Assembly (NCBI RefSeq): GCF_022524345.1
Contig: NZ_JAKWJU010000002.1
Location: 1,550,001 to 1,614,000 of the forward strand
Direction of reading: 5' to 3'
Length of the DNA: 64,000 nucleotides
Source: Streptomyces marispadix
GTDB lineage: Bacteria; Actinomycetota; Actinomycetes; Streptomycetales; Streptomycetaceae
The translations under genes were made by a program, and so were the position numbers. Positions within the stretch are counted from its first letter, which is position 1; each line of letters opens with the position of its first letter. Of this stretch, positions 26,488 through 33,673 are shown one piece after another. Below the pieces are notes generated by a model. It saw only the letters and a program-made list of their open reading frames with translations. It was not told where the DNA came from and did not search any database.

Positions 26488-27757
26488 GTCCCCCCGCCCT
26501 CCCCTTGCTCGCTTCGCGCCTTGAGCGCACCGACGCTGGTTCGAAATACCGACAAGTGGTCGGCATCGCGAACAGCCTAGTCACGCCCCCGCGGCATCGA
26601 CAATGCTCAGGCGAAGGGCCCTCCGGTGACGGCCGGGGCCGCTGCGCGCTCTTCCTCGGACGCGCGGTCTTCTTCGACGCGGCGGCCTTCTTCGTGCCGG
26701 ACGTCTTCTTCGCCGCGGCGCCCGTCTTCTTCGAGGCGGCGGTCTTCTTCGCGGGCTTCGAAGCCCCCGCCTTGGCCGTTCCGGACTTGGCCGCCGCCTT
26801 CTTCGACGCCGTACCGCCCGTGGCCGCGGCCTTCTTCCCGGTGGTCTTCTTCGCCGCCGCCGTCTTCTTCGACGTACCCGAGCCCGCCTTGGTGCCCGCC
26901 TTCCTCGCGCCGCGCTGCCTCGACAGCTCGTGCACGGTGGCGTCCGGCGCGACCGCGGCGGCGCCCTCTCCCCTGGACTGCCTGGCCGCCTGCACGCTGC
27001 TCTCCAGCACCGCCATCAGATCCACGACCTGGCCCTTGCCGGTCGCGGCGGCCGCCTCCTTGCCCGCCGCCTCGGTGTCGACCCCTTCGAGCTTCGCGGC
27101 GACCAGTTCCTCCACCGCCGACCGGTACTCGTCGTGCAGCTCCGACCAGTCCAGATCCCCCAGCGTCTCCATCAGGGTGTCCGCGAGGTCCAGCTCGGCG
27201 TCGCGGATCGTGACGTCCTCCTCGGGCGCGACGCCGCTCGCGGAACGGATCTCCTCCGGCCAGAGCATCGTGTGCAGGGCGAGCACGTTCTCGTAGACGC
27301 GCAGCAGGCCCAGGCTCTCCCGGCCCCTCATCGCGAGCTTGCCGACGGCCACCTTTCCGGAACGCTTCAGCGCCTCCCGCAGCAGCGCGTAGGGCTTGGT
27401 CGCGGAACGGCCGTCGCCGGCCAGGAAGTACGAGCGGTCGAGCTGGATCGGGTCCACGTCCTCGGCGGGCACGAAGCCGAGTATCTCCACGGTCTTGGCC
27501 GTGGGCAGCGGCAGCGCCGCGAGATCGGCGTCCGTGAGCTGGACCGTCGTACCGTCGCCGGTCTCGAAGCCCTTTCCGATCTCCTCGCGCGGCACCTCGC
27601 GCTCCTCCAGCTCGCACACCTTGCGGTAGCGGATGCGCCCGCCGTCGGCGGTGTGCACCTGGTGGAAGGAGACGCTGTGGCTCTCGGTGGCCGAAACCAC
27701 CTTGATCGGTATGGAGACCAGCCCGAAGGAAATGGACCCTTTCCAGATGGATCGCAT
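25796..27757 (-). CDS. ku: Non-homologous end-joining protein Ku, with an unexpected 3' run-on frame
   Basis: Residues 1-255 are a complete bacterial Ku core (MRSIWKGSISFGLVSIPIKV start, then HTADGGRIRYRKVCELEE and YFLAGDG). Ku homodimers bind DNA ends and recruit LigD. The core is followed by a Lys/Ala-rich tail (about residues 285-370) like the DNA-binding tails of actinomycete Ku proteins. The tail should then stop, but the frame stays open to 25796 and crosses the whole iclR gene in another frame, giving 653 residues. The supported Ku part is roughly 26640-27757. A one-base change or slip near 26620-26650 would end the protein: the neighbouring frame stops at 26607 after TGGPFA. A GC hairpin at 26617-26640 marks the expected end. 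The ligD-polymerase gene is divergent, 30 bp away. Confidence 0.8.
   Translation of the reverse strand: MRSIWKGSISFGLVSIPIKVVSATESHSVSFHQVHTADGGRIRYRKVCELEEREVPREEIGKGFETGDGTTVQLTDADLAALPLPTAKTVEILGFVPAEDVDPIQLDRSYFLAGDGRSATKPYALLREALKRSGKVAVGKLAMRGRESLGLLRVYENVLALHTMLWPEEIRSASGVAPEEDVTIRDAELDLADTLMETLGDLDWSELHDEYRSAVEELVAAKLEGVDTEAAGKEAAAATGKGQVVDLMAVLESSVQAARQSRGEGAAAVAPDATVHELSRQRGARKAGTKAGSGTSKKTAAAKKTTGKKAAATGGTASKKAAAKSGTAKAGASKPAKKTAASKKTGAAAKKTSGTKKAAASKKTARPRKSAQRPRPSPEGPSPEHCRCRGGVTRLFAMPTTCRYFEPASVRSRREASKGRAGGHGSSRAGRDQGPGRTGTLPRLRRDPLRPGDHPQAPASPYDGARAGDDAHRPQLSGTASGPAGTLPAGSPGLSARQPLRRAARSRRRGAAGGAQRRRHLRRDGACGRPGGTRRHLHSEGRQHPCRAHGLRRRAQASGPLHGRGEDAARLAARGRTGGAARGRRASDRDDARLDHVRGGAARGAGAGPRPRSRRGAAGVQSGCELRGGARTGFGRQGGGGAEHLGAHGPLEP
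26539..26573. promoter_or_regulatory. Palindromic operator upstream of iclR
   Basis: Arms of 15 bases flank a 5-base centre and pair at 12 of 15 positions (left arm GTTCGAAATACCGAC). It lies 52-86 bp before the iclR start, fitting autoregulation. The left arm recurs before the dehydratase operon. Confidence 0.65.
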
Positions 27758-27787
27758 GGTTCGTCCCTTCTATGGGACTCTCAGGGT

Positions 27788-28678
27788 ATGCCGTACACGG
27801 AGGTCGAGGGCCGCCGTCTCGCTCTCAGCAATCTCGACAAGGTGCTCTATCCGGCCACCGGATTCACCAAGGGTGAGGCACTTCACTACTACGTGACCGT
27901 CGCCGAGGCGCTTCTCCCCCACCTGCGGGGCCGCCCCGTCTCCTTCCTGCGGTATCCCGACGGCGTGGACGCCACAGCGTTCTTCGCGAAGAACGTGCCG
28001 CCCGGCGCCCCTGACTGGGTGACCGTCCACGAGATCACCACGGTCAGCAGCGAACCCCTGCGGCAGGTGCTGATCCACGACCTCGCCACCCTCGTATGGG
28101 CGGCGAACCTCGCCGGGCTGGAGCTTCACACGCCGCAGTGGCGAGTGGAGCACGAGGCGCGGGCGGACCGGCTCGTCTTCGACCTCGACCCCGGTCCCGG
28201 TGCCGGGATTCTGGAGTGCCGCACCGTGGCGCTGTGGCTTCGGGAGCGGCTGGCGTCGGACGACATCACTGTGCTCCCCAAGACCTCCGGCGGCAAGGGT
28301 CTGCATCTGCTGGCACCCATCGAGGTCACGCCGTCCTCGACGGTCTCCGCGTACGCGAAGAAGGCCGCCTTGGAGGCGGAGTCGGCCATGCCGGAGCTGG
28401 CTCTGAGCCGGATGGCCAAGGCGCTGCGCCCCGGCAAGGTCTTCGTCGACCACTCGCAGAACGCCGCCGCGAAGACCACCGCCGCCCCCTACACCCTCCG
28501 CGCCAAGCAGCGTCCGAGCGTCTCGGCGCCGGTCACGTGGGAGGAGCTGACGGCGGCGAGGACGGCGGAGGAGCTGGTCTTCGTCGCCGACCAGCTGCCT
28601 CTGCGGCTGGAGCGCCACGGCGATCTGATGGAGCCGCTGCTGGACCCCGAGCTGGCGCGCCCCATCCCGGGCGCCTGA
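27788..28678 (+). CDS. LigD-type polymerase/primase domain protein (NHEJ)
   Basis: The 296-residue protein is a stand-alone LigD polymerase domain of the archaeo-eukaryotic primase fold, which fills gaps with ribonucleotides at Ku-bound ends. Metal-binding residues are D132 and D134 (VFDLDPG) and D221 (VFVDHSQN); the nucleotide-binding stretch is S167-GGKGLH-173. There is no ligase or nuclease domain in this gene. ATG at 27788 gives the family N-terminus (TEVEGRRLALSNLDKVLYP). It is divergent from ku and followed by a strong terminator, making a compact two-gene repair locus. Confidence 0.92.
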   Translation: MPYTEVEGRRLALSNLDKVLYPATGFTKGEALHYYVTVAEALLPHLRGRPVSFLRYPDGVDATAFFAKNVPPGAPDWVTVHEITTVSSEPLRQVLIHDLATLVWAANLAGLELHTPQWRVEHEARADRLVFDLDPGPGAGILECRTVALWLRERLASDDITVLPKTSGGKGLHLLAPIEVTPSSTVSAYAKKAALEAESAMPELALSRMAKALRPGKVFVDHSQNAAAKTTAAPYTLRAKQRPSVSAPVTWEELTAARTAEELVFVADQLPLRLERHGDLMEPLLDPELARPIPGA

Positions 28679-28717
28679 GAACCGGGCGCCGCGCGAAGGC
28701 GACGGCGGGCACGCGAA

Positions 28718-28757
28718 CGGCGGGCGGGCCGGAAGCTGTATTCCGGCCCACCCGCCG
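28718..28757. terminator. Strong hairpin after the LigD-polymerase gene
   Basis: A 17-bp stem with one mismatch (28718-28734 with 28741-28757) and a 6-base loop stands between convergent genes. Confidence 0.85.
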
Positions 28758-28839
28758 TCGTGGTTCTCCCCCGTCGTGGTTCTCCGCCCGGACGCTCGTA
28801 CGGACTCCACACGCTGCCCGAACTCGCGCCCGCGCAGGG

Positions 28840-29139
28840 CTACTTGCTGCCCGAGCCCCAGTCGTCGTCCATCGGCGTGCGGTGGTCGCGGAGCGCCCGC
28901 ACCCGTTCGTTCACCGACTCCGGCAGGCGGTGCCCCACCCTCTCCGTCACGACTCCCGCCGCCTTCGAAGCTGCCTCACGGCCGGTCTGCGCTGCGCTCT
29001 CGGCGGCGTTGCGCACCGCGGGGTTCTCGGCCAGCCGCTGTGCCGTCTGCCGCAGCCGCTCGTAGCGCTCGCGGCCGGCACGCGTACCGAACACGTACCC
29101 GACGGCCAGTCCAGCGACGAACGTGAGCCGGTAGCGCAT
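28840..29139 (-). CDS. Small YtxH-like membrane-anchored protein
   Basis: The 99-residue protein has one N-terminal membrane segment (LTFVAGLAVGYVFGTRAGRERY) of the YtxH kind, followed by a long charged helix with coiled-coil character (residues 25-85) facing the cytoplasm. Function is unknown; YtxH proteins are often stress-induced. The start at 29139 follows GGTGGAG. A longer open frame upstream covers the tRNA region and is rejected. Confidence 0.75.
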   Translation of the reverse strand: MRYRLTFVAGLAVGYVFGTRAGRERYERLRQTAQRLAENPAVRNAAESAAQTGREAASKAAGVVTERVGHRLPESVNERVRALRDHRTPMDDDWGSGSK

Positions 29140-29310
29140 GGCTCCACCCTTCTCTCGGATCTCTCGGGACTCTCCGGTCCCCTCGGTCTTCCCGGCGGCC
29201 AAGGAGGCCGCGCCGATACCGATTTCGGAGTACCCCCTGGCATGCGCTAATGTATGCGCGCGGCGAGGGAACGCGGTCCATGGCCGAGTGGGCGCGTCCG
29301 AGCAGCACAT

Positions 29311-29383
29311 TCCCGTGTAGCTCAATCGGCAGAGCAGCCGGCTGTTAACCGGCAGGTTACTGGTTCGAGTCCAGTCGCGGGAG
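29311..29383 (+). tRNA. tRNA-Asn (anticodon GTT)
   Basis: A complete cloverleaf of 73 bases: acceptor TCCCGTG pairs with CGCGGGA, the anticodon loop is CTGTTAA, and the T-loop is GGTTCGAGTCC. CCA is encoded at 29384-29386. A classical terminator follows immediately. Confidence 0.97.
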
Positions 29384-29389
29384 CCACGG

Positions 29390-29419
29390 AAAGAGCCCTC
29401 CTCGGGGCTCTTTTTCTTT
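29390..29419 (+). terminator. Rho-independent terminator of tRNA-Asn
   Basis: AAAGAGCCC pairs with GGGCTCTTT (9 bp, 6-base loop), followed by a T-rich tail. Confidence 0.95.
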
Positions 29420-29571
29420 GCCGGGGAAGTCCGTCGGGGCACTCGGGAACCGATCACCGGGTACCCGAAGTCCTCCCTCCCGTACGGCACCACCCGGCAG
29501 GGGCGGGAGATCGTATGAGCAGCTATGCTGCGGCAGACGCGGCGCGCACAGATGTGCGTGACCCGGCGAAC

Positions 29572-29645
29572 GGGGCGGTAGCTCAGCCGGTTAGAGCAGC
29601 GGACTCATAATCCGTCGGCCGTGGGTTCGAGTCCCACCCGCCCCA
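29572..29645 (+). tRNA. tRNA with anticodon CAT (Met, or Ile2 if modified)
   Basis: The 74-base cloverleaf has acceptor GGGGCGG/CCGCCCC, anticodon loop CTCATAA and T-loop GGTTCGAGTCC. CCA is not encoded. It lacks initiator features. Elongator Met and the lysidine-modified Ile-CAU tRNA cannot be separated with certainty by eye; Met is my default. Confidence 0.9.
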
Positions 29646-29656
29646 CTCACATGCCC

Positions 29657-29678
29657 GCACCGTAAGAGGTGACGGTGC
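29657..29678 (+). terminator. Hairpin after tRNA-CAT
   Basis: GCACCGT and ACGGTGC form a 7-bp stem with an 8-base loop, 11 bp after the tRNA. Confidence 0.6.
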
Positions 29679-29848
29679 ACGGGCCGGCTTCACCGCCGGG
29701 CCCGGTGCCGAGCGTTCGGCCGGTCTCGGGGTCCGCGGCGGCGATCCCCTCCACGACCCGGGAACGCGGCTTCTGCCGCCAACTGTGCGGACACTACGGG
29801 CACTTCACGGGCCCCGCCCCGAACGCTCGCCGGACGCCCGGCAAGCGG

Positions 29849-30622
29849 CTATGACTCGGCGGGGCCTTCGGTCGTCGCGGTGGAGGCACGCGGACGGCGG
29901 CGGGCGCGGCGCACGTAGAAGACGTTCCAGGTGCTGAGGCCGGCCAGGGCGGCGATCATGAGGGCTTCGCTCAGGGCGACCACCGCCGCGGCCGGGAGCG
30001 TGTACACCATCGGGATCCGCAGCGCGGCCTCCAGCAGCAGACCGGAGCCCCAGACGCCGGAGCAGACCCGGTGGCCGCGGCGGACGCGCGGGTTCGAGCG
30101 GTACTGCTCCTGGAATTCGGCGGCGCGGGCCGGGTTGAAGCTCTCGGCGGCAGCCAGGGTGAGCGGGCGGCCCCATGGGACCGTGGCGAGGAAGACCAGC
30201 CCGATCGCGCCGGTCGTGAACGAGTTCTTCAGCAGAAGGAACTCGGTGTCGCCGCTGACGAGGGTGAGGACCGTGCCGACGCCGAAGGCGACGAGCATGA
30301 CCGTGGCGAAGACGTTCAGGGTGCGTTCGCGCAGCATGCCCCATGCGACGCGCAGCGCGGCGAGAGCGGTGGCGGTCAGCAGCGCGGTGCGGTCGCCGGC
30401 TCCCGACAGGTGCGGGACGTAGAACCCCGCCAGCGGGAGGCCTATGTCGGGGATCAGGGAGCGGAGCAGGGCCAGGGGCCGGACGGTGGCGATGGGTGCG
30501 GCGCCTTCGTGCTCAGTAGCCGTCGCCGCGGCGGCATCGGCGGCTTCCGTGGACTCCGGGGCGGCGGTGGCGTCAGGGGTGAGGTCCTCGGCGGCGTCGC
30601 GGGTGTTCGTCGGGCTGGACAT
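29849..30622 (-). CDS. Multi-pass membrane protein, VC0807/DUF3159-like
   Basis: The 257-residue protein has an acidic, Ala/Thr/Glu-rich cytoplasmic N-tail (about 55 residues) followed by roughly six hydrophobic segments. The motif FLLLKNSFTTGAIGLVFLAT and the following RPL segment recall the VC0807 family of unknown function. ATG at 30622 follows GGAGGT; the frame open to 30724 adds no conserved sequence. The neighbouring TetR gene lies upstream on the same strand (140 bp), so the TetR protein may regulate it. Confidence 0.75.
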   Translation of the reverse strand: MSSPTNTRDAAEDLTPDATAAPESTEAADAAAATATEHEGAAPIATVRPLALLRSLIPDIGLPLAGFYVPHLSGAGDRTALLTATALAALRVAWGMLRERTLNVFATVMLVAFGVGTVLTLVSGDTEFLLLKNSFTTGAIGLVFLATVPWGRPLTLAAAESFNPARAAEFQEQYRSNPRVRRGHRVCSGVWGSGLLLEAALRIPMVYTLPAAAVVALSEALMIAALAGLSTWNVFYVRRARRRPRASTATTEGPAES

Positions 30623-30761
30623 GGCTACCTCCGGTCTCGGCGCTGCCTCGCACGCTGGCGTGCCGACGAAGGACCGAAGGCGGTACCTGGCCTCCCCCGT
30701 CACGGCCAGCTTTTCAGGTCGCATGTATGGGAAAAGACGCTAGCAAGTCAACTGACCGGAA

Positions 30762-31379
30762 TCAACGCGGCTTTCGGCCCCCGGATTCGCCGAGCAGCCG
30801 GTCCAGATGGCCGTCCATCAGCGAGACCACCTCGTCCGCGGTGTGGGTTCCGAGATGGAAGTGGGTGCGCAGGCCGTCCGCGAGCGCGATCAGCAGCCCC
30901 GCCTCGGCGCGGGCGTCGCGGTCCGGGGAGACGTCGCCCGCCTGTACCGCCAGCGCGATCTGGCCCTCGAGCAGCCCGCGCAGTGCGGCAGTCCGCTGCC
31001 GTACGTGCTCTCGCAGGGTGTCGTTGCGCGCGGCCTCCAGCAGGAAGTCGATGTTCAACAGGCTTCCCACGCGGGCGTCTTCGTCGATGGGCAGCATCTC
31101 CAGGGCGATGGCGCGGAGCCTGGCCCTGTGGTCCGTGCCGTCGACGGCGATGAGCCGCTCGGTGACGCGCTCCACGTTCTTACGGCTCATGAACTCCATG
31201 GCGAAGACCATCAGTTGCTGCCTGTTGACGAAGTAGTGCTGCAACTGCCCCAGCGAGATCCCCGCCTCCGCGGCCACCTCGCGCAGGCTCACCTTCTCCA
31301 GTCCTCGCACCCGCGCGACCCGCCACAGCGCCTGGGCGATCGCCGTCCGGCGCGCGTCGTGGTCCACCTGCTTCGGCAC
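30762..31379 (-). CDS. TetR-family transcriptional regulator
   Basis: The 205-residue protein has a TetR DNA-binding domain at residues 8-55 (KVSLREVAAEAGISLGQLQHYF) and an all-helical ligand domain of the BetI-like TetR_C type (LLIALADGLRTHFHLG). Its upstream region contains CCA/TGG half-sites around 31406-31422 (CCAATACATACGACTGG read on the + strand), a weak candidate operator. It probably controls itself and perhaps the membrane protein gene downstream on the same strand. Confidence 0.88.
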   Translation of the reverse strand: MPKQVDHDARRTAIAQALWRVARVRGLEKVSLREVAAEAGISLGQLQHYFVNRQQLMVFAMEFMSRKNVERVTERLIAVDGTDHRARLRAIALEMLPIDEDARVGSLLNIDFLLEAARNDTLREHVRQRTAALRGLLEGQIALAVQAGDVSPDRDARAEAGLLIALADGLRTHFHLGTHTADEVVSLMDGHLDRLLGESGGRKPR

Positions 31380-31601
31380 ATCCGCTCCTCGGTCGACGGG
31401 TTATCCAATACATACGACTGGCCTGCACGCCATCGTAGGGGCGTCAGCCGATACGGGTCCGCCCGCGGCAGGCTCCACGGCGGGCACAGCGGGTACAGCA
31501 CACAACCCCTGCCCTGCCACGGACACCACCCCAACGCCCCTGTACCGACGGCCGGTTCGCATCGGGCGACCCCGTCGGATCACCGCCCACCCCCGGGCGT
31601 C

Positions 31602-31647
31602 GTCAACATTGGTTGACAAACTGGGCTTGTCATCCTACGTTGACAGC
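31602..31647 (+). promoter_or_regulatory. Leaderless-type promoter with overlapping inverted repeats
   Basis: A consensus -35 TTGACA (31613-31618) is 17 bases from a -10-like TACGTT (31636-31641), which ends 6 bases before the ATG, so the transcript may start at the start codon. Overlapping it are GTCAAC-ATTG-GTTGAC (31602-31617) and TGACAA-N7-TTGTCA (31614-31632), fitting tight autoregulation. Confidence 0.6.
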
Positions 31648-31872
31648 ATGGCCGCATCGGACGCACGAGAAGCAGTGGACACAGCCGAGGCCGCCCTGCA
31701 CAGCGATCCCCGCGTAGGCCTGCGGGCCGTCGCCGCGCTGCGGCGGCTGACCGAGCGCCTGGAGGCGTTGCAGGTCGACAGCGCCCGCGCACAGGGCTGG
31801 TCATGGGACGAGATCGGGGCCGCGCTCGGCGTGAGCAGGCAGGCCGTACACAAGAAGCACGCGAGGAGGTAG
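31648..31872 (+). CDS. Small helix-turn-helix protein paired with a Clp-N protein
   Basis: The 74-residue protein is almost entirely helical and ends in a helix-turn-helix (SWDEIGAALGVSRQAVHKKH) like sigma region 4 or short AsnC-like binders. The ATG at 31648 is favoured because the promoter -10 element ends just before it. The Clp-N gene follows after 6 bp with its own AGGAGGT site, so they form a two-gene operon. It probably binds the repeats in its own promoter. The pairing of such a protein with a Clp N-domain protein suggests regulated turnover, which is inference. Confidence 0.85.
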   Translation: MAASDAREAVDTAEAALHSDPRVGLRAVAALRRLTERLEALQVDSARAQGWSWDEIGAALGVSRQAVHKKHARR

Positions 31873-31878
31873 GCGGCG

Positions 31879-32541
31879 ATGTTCGAACGTTTCAGCCGGT
31901 CGGCACGTCAGGTCGTCATCGGGGCGCAGGAGGAGGCGCGAAGTCTCGGTCACGGCTGGGTCGGCACCGAGCATCTGCTGCTCTCCGCCCTGCGCCTGCC
32001 GGAACAGCCGGGAGTCTCGACGCTCGTACGGCTCGGGGTCAGTGCCGAGAACTGCCGTGCCGCGGTCGCCGGTGTCGTCGGGGGCTCGGACGGCGACGGG
32101 CTGGGCCCGGAGGACGCGGAGGCGCTCAAGGCGTTCGGCATCGATCTGGACGAGATCCGGCGGCGGGCTGAAAGCGCCTTCGGCGACGGGGCGTTGGACA
32201 CTCCGAGGACCGATCCGGGAGAGGGCGCTCCGCGGAGGCGGCGCCTGATGAAGCTGGGACGGCGGGAGAGCGGGACGCGCGCAGGCGGCGGCTCCGGGGC
32301 CGGGGGCCCGGCTCCGGGGGCGTCGGGCCATATCCGCTTCACCGGGCGGGCGAAGAAGGCGCTGGAGCTGTCGCTGCGTGAGGCGATCGCACGCAAGGAC
32401 CGCCACATCGGGGTGGAGCATGTGGTGCTCGCGCTGCTGCGCGGTGACGACAAGATCTCGCAGGGGATGTTCGAGCGGCTCGGGGTGGCGACGAAGGAGA
32501 CGCGGGATCTGGTGCTGGCGGATCTGCGTTCCGCGGCCTGA
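31879..32541 (+). CDS. Stand-alone Clp N-terminal domain protein (double Clp-N)
   Basis: The 220-residue protein has two Clp-N-type modules, residues 1-70 (MFERFSRSARQVVIGAQEEA, HGWVGTEHLLLSAL) and about 150-218 (RFTGRAKKALELSLREAI, HIGVEHVVLALL), joined by a charged and Gly-rich linker. In ClpC this domain binds adaptors and substrates; here no ATPase domain follows, so the protein may act as an adaptor or decoy for ClpC. It is co-transcribed with the small helix-turn-helix gene upstream. Confidence 0.88.
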   Translation: MFERFSRSARQVVIGAQEEARSLGHGWVGTEHLLLSALRLPEQPGVSTLVRLGVSAENCRAAVAGVVGGSDGDGLGPEDAEALKAFGIDLDEIRRRAESAFGDGALDTPRTDPGEGAPRRRRLMKLGRRESGTRAGGGSGAGGPAPGASGHIRFTGRAKKALELSLREAIARKDRHIGVEHVVLALLRGDDKISQGMFERLGVATKETRDLVLADLRSAA

Positions 32542-32862
32542 CGCCCGCGGTGGCCGCGTGATCTGACGCCCATGGGCGCGGCGGGGCACCTGTCCTGGCG
32601 GACGCTTCGAGCGGACGCGTACGGACCGGTGCCCCGTGCCGCGCCACGACATCCCGCTCGCCCCCGGGTCGTTCGGCGACACCTCTGCGAAGCCTCGGCG
32701 AAGTCGAGGCATGCGACGGCAAGTTCGGAATGCCGTACAACCCCTTGCCCCTGCCGGGTGTCTCTTCTGATGTCGGAATCTTCTGGCAATAGCCGACAGA
32801 TTCCTTCTGCCTGGAATATCCGAAACAGTCTGAACTGTCATGGTTCAACTTGAGGGGGAGTA
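32542..32862. other. AT-richer intergenic region with nested inverted repeats
   Basis: No gene is seen. Two interlocked inverted repeats are present: TGTCGG (32771-32776) with CCGACA (32793-32798), and GGAATCT (32775-32781) with AGATTCC (32798-32804). A further ACAGT-CTGA-ACTGT lies at 32825-32838 and a GAGGGGGAG ribosome site just before the next gene. Base composition is clearly lower in GC than the neighbours, as in a regulated promoter. Confidence 0.55.
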
Positions 32863-33393
32863 ATGCGTATTCGCTATGCCAAGACCGCGGTCGCGGCGCT
32901 GACCTGCGCCATGCTGGCCGTCCCTGCGGGAGCCGCCTATGCGGGCAGCGGGCCCGCGCCCAAGCCGTCCGAGCGCAGCGCAGCCAAGTCCACCGCGCCC
33001 TCCGCCAAGGGCAATCCGAACAGCAGAGCCGCGGACGTGGCCGGTGTCTGCGCCGACGCGTACCAGATCGGCACCACCGGCTACATCAAGCGCAGTGGCG
33101 TCACGATCGCGTCGGTCAAGCAGTTCTACTCGCCGGACTGCCAGGAGAATTACGGCTACGTATGGGTCTGGGAGAACTTCCGCAAGACCGCCGGTGACTA
33201 CGACGTGACGGCGGCCGTCTACAGCTACTCGCAGGACGAGGTGCTCGGCAGCAGGGCATGGACGAACTCCACGCAGCAGGAGTTCTGGTCGTACGGCACG
33301 GACACGGTGTCCGAGTGCACGGCGGCAGTGGGCTCGGTGCGCAAGGCGGGCGACCCGGTGCCCAACAACGGGGCGTCGTCGAAGCGTTGCTGA
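32863..33393 (+). CDS. Small secreted protein with four mature cysteines
   Basis: The 176-residue product has a clear signal peptide (residues 1-27, likely cleavage after AYA) and a Ser/Lys/Pro-rich segment to about residue 55. The mature domain has C63, C93, C152 and the C-terminal C176, consistent with two disulfides, and is rich in Tyr and Trp (YGYVWVWENF). I do not recognise the family. It is the only gene of its transcript; a strong GAGGGGGAG site precedes the ATG. Confidence 0.8.
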   Translation: MRIRYAKTAVAALTCAMLAVPAGAAYAGSGPAPKPSERSAAKSTAPSAKGNPNSRAADVAGVCADAYQIGTTGYIKRSGVTIASVKQFYSPDCQENYGYVWVWENFRKTAGDYDVTAAVYSYSQDEVLGSRAWTNSTQQEFWSYGTDTVSECTAAVGSVRKAGDPVPNNGASSKRC

Positions 33394-33511
33394 GTCGGCC
33401 TGCTCACGCCGTCGCCGAGTCGCCGCTGGTGAGGCGGAGTTGAACCGGCGCTGCTGAGGTGGCTTCGAACCCGCGTTGCTGAGGCAGTGCGGCTGAGGCC
33501 GGTCAGGCGAA

Positions 33512-33594
33512 GCTTCCCGTACGGGTGCGTGCGCGGGGCGCGTGCGAGATTCCGTACGAGCGCGTGCGATCCGCATGAGTCCCGTACGGGAAGC
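33512..33594. repeat. Long-spaced inverted repeat built on CCCGTACGGG
   Basis: GCTTCCCGTACGGG (33512-33525) and its exact complement (33581-33594) flank 55 bases that contain two copies of gcgcgtgcga. Each arm contains the self-complementary CCCGTACGGG. It sits between convergent genes. Confidence 0.8.
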
Positions 33595-33673
33595 GTTCGT
33601 CGAAGCGGCGAGAATTCTTACCGGAGTGCGACTCCCCAGTGCGGTACGGGAATCGCCCGCCGGCCGGTGCGGG

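Noticed and set aside
26505..27296. Plus-strand frame rich in AFF repeats
   Set aside because: It is the complement of the Lys/Ala-rich Ku tail; the apparent hydrophobic repeats are a translation artefact.
29246..29275. Possible att site at tRNA-Asn
   Set aside because: tRNA genes are common integration sites, but no integrase or duplicated tRNA 3' end is seen in the window.
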